Shown here: in pieces, positions 25,657 through 34,201 of the stretch
Layout of the letters: every line of letters begins with the position of its first letter
How positions within the stretch are numbered: position 1 is the first letter of the stretch
From: Cyanobacteria bacterium GSL.Bin1
Lineage (GTDB): Bacteria; Cyanobacteriota; Cyanobacteriia; Cyanobacteriales; Rubidibacteraceae
Direction: 5' to 3'
Length of the DNA: 36,097 nucleotides
Assembly: GCA_009909085.1 (NCBI GenBank)
Contig: JAAANX010000134.1
Span: 1 to 36,097, forward strand
Notes under the pieces: generated by a model
What the model was told of the DNA's origin: nothing
What the model saw: the letters and a program-made list of their open reading frames with translations, nothing else
Database searches by the model: none
Made by a program: the position numbers and the translations under genes

Positions 25657-27917
25657 TGTGCATTTTCCTCCTTAACTGCAAATGCCCCTCTTTGAGGACA
25701 GTATTCCCACTGCTCAGTTGGCGCAACAGGATAGTTTTTATAACGTTCCCATTCCTTGACTTTTTTCGGATCGGCAAGCAACGGGACTGTGTAGAGTTTG
25801 AGTTGACTGCTTGGTAGCTTTTTAATCTTCTTGATATCTTCTTCTAAAAGGGAAGTTATCGTCACTCCTCCTTCCCGTAAAGAGGTGGGATAAGTACGCC
25901 ATTTGCCATCTAGGAGAACTGAGTCTTGCTTGGGTTGAATCTCAGTTGCATTTTGTTCTAACCAGCCCGCTAAGTCAGCTTGACAGACATCTCCCTCAAA
26001 GGTTTGTATCATAGCTAAAGCGCGATCGCGCTGGTCTTGGTCATAAGGAAAACGTTTTTCATCAGGGTAAAATAGCGCATCTAGAGCATGACCACAAAAG
26101 CGACGGTTCAAACGTCCTAATCGCTGAATCAGAGCAGCAGGGTGTGCAATTTGAGAAACCAACAAGGTAGCCGAGAGATCTAAAGACATTTCAGCAACTT
26201 GAGTAGTTACGGCTAATACAGGTTCCTCACAATCATCTTTAAAAGCATCAATAACTGAACGATGATGTTCAATGCGATCTTTATACTTAAAACGACTGTG
26301 ATATAGCAGAGTATTTAGCCCCCGTCGCTTTGCTTCTTCATAAATGCCAATGGCAGTGCTGACTTGGTTACAAACCCATAGTACTTTTCCCCCAGAAGCT
26401 AATTCTTGCTCGACTCGTTCCCAGTTCGGTTGTTCGTTATAAAAGAACCGATATCGATGTTGATTCTCCAACTCTGACGGTCCAGGTATAATTTCAGGGT
26501 CTTCGCCCACAGCCTTTTTAATTGCCTCAAGCTGTGAAGGCAGAAACGACGCTGACATAAGTAATACGGGAGCCTTAACGGTTGCTAAAAACCGTAACAA
26601 TGCTCCAAATAAGGCATCGTCATAGCAGTGAACTTCATCAAAGACAAAAGCGGCATTAGCAATAGCGGGAAAAGAGTACATTGGGCGACGATTGCACTGC
26701 ATTAACCCCAATACCGTATCTACAGTGCAGACAACAGCTTGTTTATCCCATGCCTTAAAGGAAGTCAGCTTAATGTCCGCTTCATTCATAACGTTGTCAC
26801 CAGCATCTGACTCCTCACCTGTTTTAGCCAAAGCGAGATCGATATCGGCTTTGGAGTGGAGTAACACTGACTCTAGTTCATTTTGTACATAGTCCAGAAA
26901 TCCCTCCGTACTGGTTCCTGTTGTGGGATAACAAAAAAATAGTTTGCGTCCAACAGCATGGCGTTTAGCCCAGTTATAAGCCCCAAGGGTTTTTCCTGTA
27001 CCACAACCTGCTCTTGCCAGCCCAACCCGAGATTCAATTTTACCCAGTTCAACTTGAAACTGGCGCAAGTCATGATCTCCCAGACGAGCTTTAATGACTC
27101 TTTCTAGGTCTGCTTCTGTTAAGAGATGTTCTTCCAGTGTGCTAGAAATCCATTGGTCTAGCTTAAAATGAGTTTGTGGCAAAGCAGAGCCAATTGCATC
27201 ACCTGCCACCAGCAATGCTTTCACTACTGCTACCAAATTTGAATTGCAATTCCAATCAACAAATCCATCATCTCCAATCAATAGGTCTTCACAACGCTGT
27301 TTAATCTCAGTAACTGTCCAGGTGGTCTTCGGTTTATGAGTTAAATGGAGAGTGGATGGCAAACCAATTTGTTTAATTCCAAAGCGCAATAGCCTTTTGA
27401 AATCTTTATGGAAGAGGTAAAGATAAATTTGATTATCGCCACAAGATCGGAGTTTTCCAATTTCGTCAGTTTGTTCGCCTCTTTCACCCCCTAATTTCAG
27501 GTGATGTCCTCCTGCTGCTGCCAAAGCCATCATCAAGTCGCCTGGATGTTCTTTTAGCCAATTACGGAACTCCCAAGCCAGTAAAATTGACGCAACTTCA
27601 TGCCTGATCAGTTGAGGGTTCTCCATTGGAAACCGTTTAGGAGTTGCCTCAGACATTTTTGAACGAACAACTCCTTGAAAATGGTCATTCCCCTTTCCCC
27701 AGTCATGGAGATAAGCAGCAAGGCGTGTTGTGTCACGGAGATAAGCTAAACTGCAATTTAAATCAAACTGTTGAATTAGTCTAACCCCAAGAGTATCAAT
27801 GATTTGACTGACGGCTCGAACCACATCAGCAGTATGCCCAACCAAGCTATAAGACCCTTTCCATTTCCCCTCAACAGACTTTGCCAATAATCGGTCTGGT
27901 TTTAATTTAGGCTGCAT
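25653..27917 (-). CDS. cas3: Cas3 HD nuclease-helicase
   Basis: The 754-residue effector nuclease-helicase is recruited by Cascade to degrade target DNA. The HD nuclease comes first: H28, the H71-D72 pair in LHDWGKGND, H106 and HH138-139. SF2 helicase motifs follow: AGCGTGKT (303-310), DEVH (427-430), MSASF (454-458) and QRLGRLNRR near 640. All catalytic residues seem intact. The ATG has GGAGGT upstream; its start overlaps cas6 by 11 bases, and its stop overlaps cas8. The HD and helicase parts are in one chain, as in most type I systems. Confidence 0.95.
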   Translation of the reverse strand: MQPKLKPDRLLAKSVEGKWKGSYSLVGHTADVVRAVSQIIDTLGVRLIQQFDLNCSLAYLRDTTRLAAYLHDWGKGNDHFQGVVRSKMSEATPKRFPMENPQLIRHEVASILLAWEFRNWLKEHPGDLMMALAAAGGHHLKLGGERGEQTDEIGKLRSCGDNQIYLYLFHKDFKRLLRFGIKQIGLPSTLHLTHKPKTTWTVTEIKQRCEDLLIGDDGFVDWNCNSNLVAVVKALLVAGDAIGSALPQTHFKLDQWISSTLEEHLLTEADLERVIKARLGDHDLRQFQVELGKIESRVGLARAGCGTGKTLGAYNWAKRHAVGRKLFFCYPTTGTSTEGFLDYVQNELESVLLHSKADIDLALAKTGEESDAGDNVMNEADIKLTSFKAWDKQAVVCTVDTVLGLMQCNRRPMYSFPAIANAAFVFDEVHCYDDALFGALLRFLATVKAPVLLMSASFLPSQLEAIKKAVGEDPEIIPGPSELENQHRYRFFYNEQPNWERVEQELASGGKVLWVCNQVSTAIGIYEEAKRRGLNTLLYHSRFKYKDRIEHHRSVIDAFKDDCEEPVLAVTTQVAEMSLDLSATLLVSQIAHPAALIQRLGRLNRRFCGHALDALFYPDEKRFPYDQDQRDRALAMIQTFEGDVCQADLAGWLEQNATEIQPKQDSVLLDGKWRTYPTSLREGGVTITSLLEEDIKKIKKLPSSQLKLYTVPLLADPKKVKEWERYKNYPVAPTEQWEYCPQRGAFAVKEENAQ

Positions 27918-28566
27918 GATCTACCTCCCGAATGGGATAAAACCAGCCACAACCAAAGTGCTTACGTCCTCCTAAGCCAAAACGCTGTAGTTTGAGTGAA
28001 TCATCATCCTTAAGTCCTTCCACAACTACGCCATAGCCAACTACTTTCCTTTGTCGAATCGTTATCGCACGTCTTGCTAAGTCTCCCTCCTCATTACTAT
28101 CAATAAAGGGTTGACCTTCAATTTCTAAATGTTCTAACGCTCTCTGACAAGATTCTAAAAAGTAGCGGGGAACGTCGCTATGGTCTATTTTTTCTAGCTT
28201 GAACGTCACTAACCGAGCCTTCAGGGTTTCGCTACTTTCGGGCAACGTTAATTTCGGTTGTACCAAACGCATTAAATGTCCTTTGAGGTCAAAAACCTGA
28301 TTTTGGAGTTGATACCATCGTTTTACCTGGTCGGAAGGGCAACGCAGTCTCAATCGGGATTTCTTGTTTAGGTAGAGCATTCCCTTGCGATCCGGAATCC
28401 CTGGAATACTAGAAATTAGAACTTCTGGGGGAATCATCCTTTTTTTGAGCGGTAGGTCTATTTCTATTTCCTGCAAGGCTTTTTTGATCGCTGAATAGAG
28501 TAAGTAACCGTGATCAGCAGGTAAGGTTTTACCCCGCAGTGAAAACTGAACTTCTAAAAATTCCAT
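27907..28566 (-). CDS. cas6: Cas6, MYXAN-type crRNA endoribonuclease
   Basis: A 219-residue RAMP endonuclease that would cleave pre-crRNA at the base of the repeat hairpin. The N-terminal FSLRGKTLPADHGYLLYSAI contains the likely catalytic histidine H19, and GLGGRKHFGCGWF is the family glycine-rich loop at the C terminus. This layout matches the Cas6/Cmx6 proteins of MYXAN loci. ATG is chosen because GAGGAG lies seven bases ahead; the upstream TTG is in the ribosome site itself. It follows the WYL gene by 11 bases and overlaps cas3 by 11 bases. Confidence 0.9.
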   Translation of the reverse strand: MEFLEVQFSLRGKTLPADHGYLLYSAIKKALQEIEIDLPLKKRMIPPEVLISSIPGIPDRKGMLYLNKKSRLRLRCPSDQVKRWYQLQNQVFDLKGHLMRLVQPKLTLPESSETLKARLVTFKLEKIDHSDVPRYFLESCQRALEHLEIEGQPFIDSNEEGDLARRAITIRQRKVVGYGVVVEGLKDDDSLKLQRFGLGGRKHFGCGWFYPIREVDHAA

Positions 28567-28577
28567 CCCTTCACTCC

Positions 28578-29561
28578 TCAATTAATTTTTTGCAATTGGT
28601 AAGATTTCTGCATCTCCTCTACTTCAGCTTTTACTAACGTGACTAATTCCGGTGGTGCTTTGACCACAGCCCCCTTGCCATAACCCAACACCCATCGCTT
28701 AATATCATTGAGTCCTGGTACTTCCATTTGTAAAGTCAGTGACCCATCCGCGTGTTTTACGATGTTTTGAGTAATATGCCAGCGCCGTTCCCGAATATAC
28801 GGCGCGGTTGCGCGATCAAACCAGATAACCACTGAGAAAGTCTGATTTCCCCGTTCGTACTGAAAGCGGTTTGCTAGATACTCCTTGGGATTAAAATTAG
28901 GATCCCGTTGGAAAGATTCCTCCAGAACTTGTAATTCTCTAATGCGGTCAATGCGGAAGTCCCGAAAATCCTGACGTTTGTGACAAAAAGCGATGACATA
29001 AGGATTTGAGCCTCGGTAAATGTCAATTAGATAGGGCTCAATGATTCGTTCCGACTCTTGGTTGTAACTGGCTGCGTAATAGCGCATCCAAACTTTCCGT
29101 GAATTATGACAAGCTAACTCCAATTGTTCCCAAACTTGAGGATCAAAATGCAACATTTCCGCTCCCGAACGGAAAATAATTCTCTCTTGTGCCAAGCGTT
29201 CTAAATTAATTCTGGTTTTCTCGGGTAAGCGTTCCGCCAGCCTCTGAATCGAGCTTTTTAACTCCTTTTCGTAGGCTGACCCGGCATACGCCTGCAACAT
29301 TCTTGCCCCTAAAGTCAGTGCAAACAATTCCCCTTGCGTGAGGGTAATACTAGGCAAACGCCATTGCGCATCGGTATAGTACCAGCCTTGCTTGTGGCTG
29401 TATTCCAAGGGAGCATGATAGCGATCGCGCAAAAACGCTAAATCTTTCCGAATCGTCCGCTCACTAACTTCTAGGGCTGTGGCTAAAGTATCACTGGTTT
29501 GACGTTGCTTAGAACGCAGAAAGCCATCGATTTGTAGTAGCCTCTCCAACTGCCGAGACAT
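28578..29561 (-). CDS. WYL-domain transcriptional regulator
   Basis: A 327-residue regulator with an N-terminal winged helix-turn-helix (RQTSDTLATALEVSERTIRKDLAFLRDRY, about 20-48), a WYL-type core (YLIDIYRGSNPYVIAFCHKRQDFRDFRIDRI), and a WCX-like C-terminal segment. WYL proteins bind nucleic acid or nucleotides and often control CRISPR-Cas and other defence loci; in cyanobacteria one represses a subtype I-D cas operon. The first position could be GTG or the next-codon ATG; no clear ribosome site is present. It is the first gene ahead of cas6, 11 bases away, so it probably regulates its own operon. Confidence 0.88.
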   Translation of the reverse strand: MSRQLERLLQIDGFLRSKQRQTSDTLATALEVSERTIRKDLAFLRDRYHAPLEYSHKQGWYYTDAQWRLPSITLTQGELFALTLGARMLQAYAGSAYEKELKSSIQRLAERLPEKTRINLERLAQERIIFRSGAEMLHFDPQVWEQLELACHNSRKVWMRYYAASYNQESERIIEPYLIDIYRGSNPYVIAFCHKRQDFRDFRIDRIRELQVLEESFQRDPNFNPKEYLANRFQYERGNQTFSVVIWFDRATAPYIRERRWHITQNIVKHADGSLTLQMEVPGLNDIKRWVLGYGKGAVVKAPPELVTLVKAEVEEMQKSYQLQKIN

Positions 29562-30036
29562 CACTTAAAATTAGTAATTTTTGAGGATTGGCTTCATTGT
29601 AGGATAGCAACCCGGAAAAAACACTTCCGCTTTGTAATAACAGTTCTTCAAAGACGCTTAAGGCTTCTTGATTGAGATCTAAGGCATTGAGGGCTAAAGC
29701 TTTGCCGTTAAGGGCTTCTATCAGTTCCGGATCGAGGGTGAGGGCTTGATTGTAAGATTGCAGTTGGTCTTCAAACCGTTTGACTTGGGCAAAGGCAAAT
29801 CCTTGATTTAACCAGATGCTCGCTGCCTTCGGGAATGTTTCTAAGCCCTGATCGTAAAGCGCGATCGCGCTGCGATACTGACCTTTCCGCACGAACGTAT
29901 TGGCGCGTTGAATTTTATAAATTGCATAAAGGCGGGAAAAAATCCAAATCCCCACTACAGCACCAACTGCCAACACAACTAAGCAAATTCGCCACTTGTG
30001 CTGTTTCATCGCATTGGGTTGATCTTTATTGCCCAT
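29509..30036 (-). CDS. Membrane-anchored TPR protein
   Basis: About 175 residues with one N-terminal transmembrane segment (roughly 17-36, ICLVVLAVGAVVGIWIF) and then tetratricopeptide repeats: ANTFVRKGQYRSAIALYDQGLE, ASIWLNQGFAFAQVKRFEDQLQSYNQALTLDP and LIEALNGKALALNALDLNQEALSVFEELL. The last 17 or so codons overlap the start of the WYL gene in another frame. ATG at 30036 is used; a TTG two codons earlier is possible. No ribosome site is evident. TPR proteins scaffold protein complexes; a link to CRISPR regulation is suggested only by the overlap. Confidence 0.75.
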   Translation of the reverse strand: MGNKDQPNAMKQHKWRICLVVLAVGAVVGIWIFSRLYAIYKIQRANTFVRKGQYRSAIALYDQGLETFPKAASIWLNQGFAFAQVKRFEDQLQSYNQALTLDPELIEALNGKALALNALDLNQEALSVFEELLLQSGSVFSGLLSYNEANPQKLLILSDVSAVGEATTNRWLSAF

Positions 30037-30089
30037 GAGCAATCTTTGAGGAGAGGATTGCTACCAGTGTATCCTTACCGATTGGACAA

Positions 30090-30518
30090 TTAGCCTCGCA
30101 AGACTAAAACTGGGCAAGGGGCTTGACGGACCACTCGTTCTGCCACGGATCCCAACGCAAAGCGGTTTAACCCTTTATGAGCATGAGAGGGAATAATAAT
30201 CAATTGAATGTCATTTTTTTTAGCATAGTCGATAATTTTTCTAGCAGGCTTACCAATCACCACATTAAACGGTGCTTTTTTATACTGGGGATCAGAACAG
30301 CGTTTATAAAAGACTTTCTCGACATGGCGACGACGCGTGTCATTATCAACGGTATGCCAAATCATTCCCGGATCGCCAGGATTCAGCGGGCGTAAAACGT
30401 GGAGGATATGAACCTTCTCAGGATCTTCGACTTCTTTAATGGCTTCTTCAAGGGCTTGAAAAGAGGATTCGGAAAAATCAATGGGAACCAAAACGCGATC
30501 GCGCTTGAATAAACTCAT
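30090..30518 (-). CDS. Universal stress protein (UspA family)
   Basis: A 142-residue single-domain Usp. VLVPIDFSESS near the N terminus has the conserved aspartate, and GLNRFALGSVAERVVRQAPCPVLVLR is the C-terminal nucleotide-binding G-9x-G(S/T) pattern with the RxxxCPVLVLR strand. The middle has GKPARKIIDYAKKNDIQLIIIPSHAHKG. ATP-binding capacity is therefore likely. The gene is alone between the TPR gene and the large helicase gene, all leftward. Role in general stress response is by family analogy. Confidence 0.9.
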   Translation of the reverse strand: MSLFKRDRVLVPIDFSESSFQALEEAIKEVEDPEKVHILHVLRPLNPGDPGMIWHTVDNDTRRRHVEKVFYKRCSDPQYKKAPFNVVIGKPARKIIDYAKKNDIQLIIIPSHAHKGLNRFALGSVAERVVRQAPCPVLVLRG

Positions 30519-30548
30519 AACAATTAGTTATTTTCGGTTGAGCTAGAT

Positions 30549-33002
30549 CTAATATAAATCAGCATAAGTCAGATCAGCCCCCTCAAAATACGTATTCTTT
30601 AAGTTTGCCCCGACTAATTTTGCCTTCCTTAAATTGGCATGGCTTAAATTGGCATTTTCTAAGTTAGCCGCAACTAATTTTGTTCCTTCCAAACAACTAA
30701 AACTCAAATTCGCCCCCGCTAAATTGGCCCCAATAAAATTACATCCTTTAAGATCGAAATGACTTAACTCGGCCTTGGGTAAATCAATATTTTGAAAATT
30801 CCGTTCTCCAACCGTATACCGCGCTAGAAACTCTCCAACTGGGGTAATGGGAATTTCCCTTAACGGCGGTTGCTGATAAACAAAGCGAAAGGTGTCGCCA
30901 CTGTCAATGACCTGTTGTAACTCTTCATAAAAGGGATAAGCACCGATACCGCTTAACGTGACCCAAGCGCGAGTGCGGGTAATGGCGGTAAACAACTGAT
31001 TCCGCAGATAAAGGTTGGCTTCGGCTTGTGCCACTTGATCTAGCCCCACAATATAGACCATATCCGCCTCTTGTCCTTTTGCCCGATGAATGCGAGAGAC
31101 GGTTACGCCCCCTTCACACCAAAATTGATTCGGGTTACGTTGGGCAGAAGGCGTCTCAAAAATATTACAATCCGGGGCACTGGGCAGATAAATATCAATG
31201 CCTTGTTGATAGAGAAACCGTGCCACTTCTAATTCCAAACGTCGGGCGGTAAAGGTTTCTCCTAAGACGAGAACTAAAATCTGACGACTGGGACGTAAGC
31301 CTTCCTGGCGCAGATTGAGTAAAATTTGATCGGCTAAGGCTGTTAATTCTTCTGGGCGGGTGGCATAGCTTTGAAAGCGAATAATTTCTCCTTGCCAGAA
31401 CTGTGGTAAAGGGTGGGGAGAATTTTCCGGTGGGCGTTTGAGGGTAATTTCGGTTTGGGGTTGAAAGTTTCCAGTTACTTCATAGCCCAAAGCTGTCCAG
31501 TCTTCCGGATGTCTGACGCCAGTGAGCATTCCCTCTCGTCTTAATAATCCCATGCCGATGCCATGGGCAAAGGTCATCACTGGATGCGGCAAGCGATAAC
31601 AGCGAGAGAGGATTTCTGTTTTTTGGATCCCCTCTTTATACTCTCCACTGAAAAGATGGGCGTGTTTTTCGCCTAAAATTGTACCGGGCGTCGGAATACT
31701 CAGATGATTAAGACTTTGAGCTTCATCATAAGTCCAAATCAGTCGGCGTTGTTGCGGTTGCATAGAATGAACCGGACGCAGGGCTTGATAGGCCAGTTGA
31801 TAAAAAGGTTGTGGTGTTTTGAGTTGAATTGTTTCATCAACTAAGAGGTCTTGTCCTTCGTCAATGAGAATGGCATCGAAGACCTGAGGAATAGTAGTTT
31901 GGGCGAGAAGTTGGTCACAAGCAAGGGCTAGGGCAACCTGCGGTTGATAGCGTTCTGGCTTGGGCAGATCAGAGACGGTGAGGGGAGATACCCCTGCGGC
32001 TTCGGCAATAACGCGATAGAGACCAGGCTGTTTCTTCGCCCCCCAGGCATGAAGAACCTGCAGTTTGGAAGTTTTAGGGTTAAAATGCTGTTTCTCCTCC
32101 CGAAAGCGATTTAACCAATAGCAGAGTTGATCAAGGATGACCGGGTAGAGGCTGCGCGAAAAGAAAACCAATGCAATATCCCAGTCAGGATATTTCAAAT
32201 GCATGTGCGCTGCTTTTTGACACAAAAGAACCGTCTTTCCAGAACCAGCAATCCCACGAATCCGTTGACATCCGGGAGGAATTTGTTTCCCAATTTTTTC
32301 TTGTTGTTGATCTAGTTTGCAGAGGTGTTGATCAATTTTTTGAAGGACTTTGCCGCGACTTTCTGGAGACGCGAGCACCCGATGGGTGGGCTTTTCATAA
32401 ACAGGGGTTCCACTAATAATCGCCAGCAGCAGTTGCCATTGTTGATCGCTGAGATCGTTCCCTTGCGTGAGGAGGGGGGTCTGCTTCAGTTTAGCGAATA
32501 AATCGGTGGTGGCGGTTAAATCATCCGCGAAGAGAAGGGGCGGTTGGCTGGGAAGATGATGAAAGCCTCGGTTTTCCCAATCAGTACAACGAATGTTCGG
32601 TAAAGCTACTAAAATACGACTGGTTATTTGCTGATTTAAACTCGGTTCGCGATCGCAGTAATTTAAGAGCGAAAACAGTTGATTTTCTGCTTGCTGATAG
32701 GGATTGCCGCTGCTGGTATAAAAGTTTTGATAGTGCCAAAGATGTCCTGTAATTTGTCGGATTTGATTAATGAGGAGTGCTTTGACTTCAATAATAATGA
32801 TTCCGAGGGCGCGATCGAGCAGTAAAATATCCGGTTCTTTGCGAAAATGACCAACGGTAGAAAAAATCGGATAGCGCCAATAAGCAATACACTGCCGTTG
32901 GGCAAAAGCAACTTGTATTGCTTCCCAAACCTGTTTTTCCGCACTTTGCCCTGCCTGGGCAAACGGTTCAGTGGCAATAAAATGGGCATTTAGTTTTGCC
33001 AT
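30549..33002 (-). CDS. NERD nuclease + SF1 (UvrD-like) helicase + pentapeptide-repeat fusion
   Basis: An 817-residue protein with three recognisable parts. Residues about 15-115 form a NERD nuclease-related domain with PD at 57-58 and EVK at 72-74. The SF1 helicase core has Walker A GIAGSGKT (250-257), Walker B DEGQD (381-385), LSRCYRLPHP, VSRIHRAKGQEADMVYIVGL and a final FTAITRTRAWVTLSG. Residues about 736-817 are pentapeptide repeats of the A(N/D)LXX type. Nuclease-helicase combinations of this kind act in DNA repair and in antiphage defence; the pentapeptide tail is unusual and may be a docking surface or DNA-like mimic. It follows a ribbon-helix-helix gene by 14 bases, in the same direction. 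Domains are clear; function is inferred. Confidence 0.85.
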   Translation of the reverse strand: MAKLNAHFIATEPFAQAGQSAEKQVWEAIQVAFAQRQCIAYWRYPIFSTVGHFRKEPDILLLDRALGIIIIEVKALLINQIRQITGHLWHYQNFYTSSGNPYQQAENQLFSLLNYCDREPSLNQQITSRILVALPNIRCTDWENRGFHHLPSQPPLLFADDLTATTDLFAKLKQTPLLTQGNDLSDQQWQLLLAIISGTPVYEKPTHRVLASPESRGKVLQKIDQHLCKLDQQQEKIGKQIPPGCQRIRGIAGSGKTVLLCQKAAHMHLKYPDWDIALVFFSRSLYPVILDQLCYWLNRFREEKQHFNPKTSKLQVLHAWGAKKQPGLYRVIAEAAGVSPLTVSDLPKPERYQPQVALALACDQLLAQTTIPQVFDAILIDEGQDLLVDETIQLKTPQPFYQLAYQALRPVHSMQPQQRRLIWTYDEAQSLNHLSIPTPGTILGEKHAHLFSGEYKEGIQKTEILSRCYRLPHPVMTFAHGIGMGLLRREGMLTGVRHPEDWTALGYEVTGNFQPQTEITLKRPPENSPHPLPQFWQGEIIRFQSYATRPEELTALADQILLNLRQEGLRPSRQILVLVLGETFTARRLELEVARFLYQQGIDIYLPSAPDCNIFETPSAQRNPNQFWCEGGVTVSRIHRAKGQEADMVYIVGLDQVAQAEANLYLRNQLFTAITRTRAWVTLSGIGAYPFYEELQQVIDSGDTFRFVYQQPPLREIPITPVGEFLARYTVGERNFQNIDLPKAELSHFDLKGCNFIGANLAGANLSFSCLEGTKLVAANLENANLSHANLRKAKLVGANLKNTYFEGADLTYADLY

Positions 33003-33016
33003 TGTTTCAGTAATCC

Positions 33017-33532
33017 TCAGCTGTGATCAGCATCTTGAGAAGGATTACGTTTTTGATGAATATACTGAGTCAGTCGCGCTAAATTTTGTTTAGTTTCAGC
33101 TTGGATCTTTTCTAATTGGGTATGGAATTGATTGACTTTTCCTTCCAATTCACGAATCTGATTAAACAGTGCCTGCCAAGAATGCTTAACTTGACCCAAA
33201 TCTTTTTGTAAGGGATTAATCACAACACTTTCTAAAGTATCAATCCGTTGGTCAACATACTGAATATACTGCTGTAATTGATGCTCGGTTTCTTGATTCG
33301 CTGTTGTCGGTTCTTCAGCGACTGTTTCTACTTTTTGTTCTAACGCTTCTAGACGTTGCCAGAGCAGTTTTTCCTGTGAGTTTTGATTCGTAGTAACCGT
33401 TTCTTGGGCAAGGTAATCTTGGATCCAACATTGGATCAGTTGTGTCATGGTTACGCCTTCTGCTTTTGCTTTTTGTTGAAATCGCTCACGGGTAGGGGCG
33501 TCAATTCTGATTTTGATAAATTTTGCTGACAT
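33017..33532 (-). CDS. Ribbon-helix-helix protein with a long coiled coil
   Basis: The 171-residue protein starts MSAKFIKIRIDAPTRERFQQKAKAEGVTMTQLIQCWIQDYL, a ribbon-helix-helix DNA-binding or antitoxin-like fold. From about residue 55 to 160 it is predicted coiled coil (LLWQRLEALEQKVE, QYVDQRIDTLESV, NQIRELEGKVNQFHTQLEKIQ). A GTG-initiated form four residues longer is possible. It precedes the NERD-helicase gene by 14 bases, so the two form an operon. It could be an operator-binding autoregulator, an antitoxin-like partner, or a DNA-tethering factor that loads the helicase. Confidence 0.75.
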   Translation of the reverse strand: MSAKFIKIRIDAPTRERFQQKAKAEGVTMTQLIQCWIQDYLAQETVTTNQNSQEKLLWQRLEALEQKVETVAEEPTTANQETEHQLQQYIQYVDQRIDTLESVVINPLQKDLGQVKHSWQALFNQIRELEGKVNQFHTQLEKIQAETKQNLARLTQYIHQKRNPSQDADHS

Positions 33533-33707
33533 TAATTTATTCACTAGGTGTGTTACTCAAGAATCATGAGTGGGCTATCTATATCTATATAATTGAGTTG
33601 AGGCGCGATCGCGCTGATTTTGGATGATTGATGGAATTGACTAGAGATGTCCTCAATGCAAGTGATACAGCAATTGTTAGCGAAGCCTGTGATTCAAAAT
33701 CAAGATT
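33533..33707. other. Divergent promoter region between the RHH gene and the DUF202 gene
   Basis: Contains an alternating CTATCTATATCTATATAA stretch and a HIP1 octamer (GCGATCGC near 33605). Probable promoters for both directions; no precise box assigned. Confidence 0.3.
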
Positions 33708-34094
33708 ATGAATCAGGAGTCTAGTAACGACCGGCAACGAGAACATCAAGCCAATGAACGAACCTTTCTCGCTTGGTTAAGAACAGCAGTGGCTTTAATT
33801 GCCTTAGGGTTAGCAACTGCCAGATTTGGTCTGTTTTTACGAGAAATTGAAAGCGCGATTGCACAGGAATTCTCTCTAGAAGGACCTAACTTCAATTCTC
33901 CAACTTTAGGATTAAGTTTAGTCATTTTTGGCTTAATTGTGATCAGTTTAGCGGCTTGGCGTTACCAACAAGTATTTTGGCAAATTGAAAAAGGGAAATA
34001 TAAACCCAGCCAGCGTTTAGTTTGGTTGATGGTGGTTGCAGTCATGATTTTAGCAACCTTGAGTACCATCCCCCTGCTACTGTCATCCTTTTAG
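33708..34094 (+). CDS. DUF202 (YidH-like) membrane protein
   Basis: A 128-residue protein with the family N-terminal block [29 protein letters not shown]. Two further hydrophobic segments follow ([18 protein letters not shown] and [22 protein letters not shown]), giving three transmembrane helices. DUF202 proteins occur at plasma membranes in bacteria and as the VTC1-like domain in eukaryotic polyphosphate polymerase; bacterial function is unknown. It is 107 bases upstream of gnd in the same direction. No strong ribosome site is visible. Confidence 0.85.
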   Translation: MNQESSNDRQREHQANERTFLAWLRTAVALIALGLATARFGLFLREIESAIAQEFSLEGPNFNSPTLGLSLVIFGLIVISLAAWRYQQVFWQIEKGKYKPSQRLVWLMVVAVMILATLSTIPLLLSSF

Positions 34095-34201
34095 AAAGAC
34101 CTTTCGACCCAGATAATCTTTATCTATTTTTTAGGGAAAATTCAGGAAATTCTCGTTATCCTGAAGACAAACTAGTTTCGGATGATCGCGGATTTCGATT
34201 T

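Noticed and set aside
34022-34201. N-terminal extension of gnd
   Set aside because: The extra 60 codons overlap the end of the DUF202 gene in another frame and lack family similarity; the conserved Gnd N terminus starts at the ATG at 34202.
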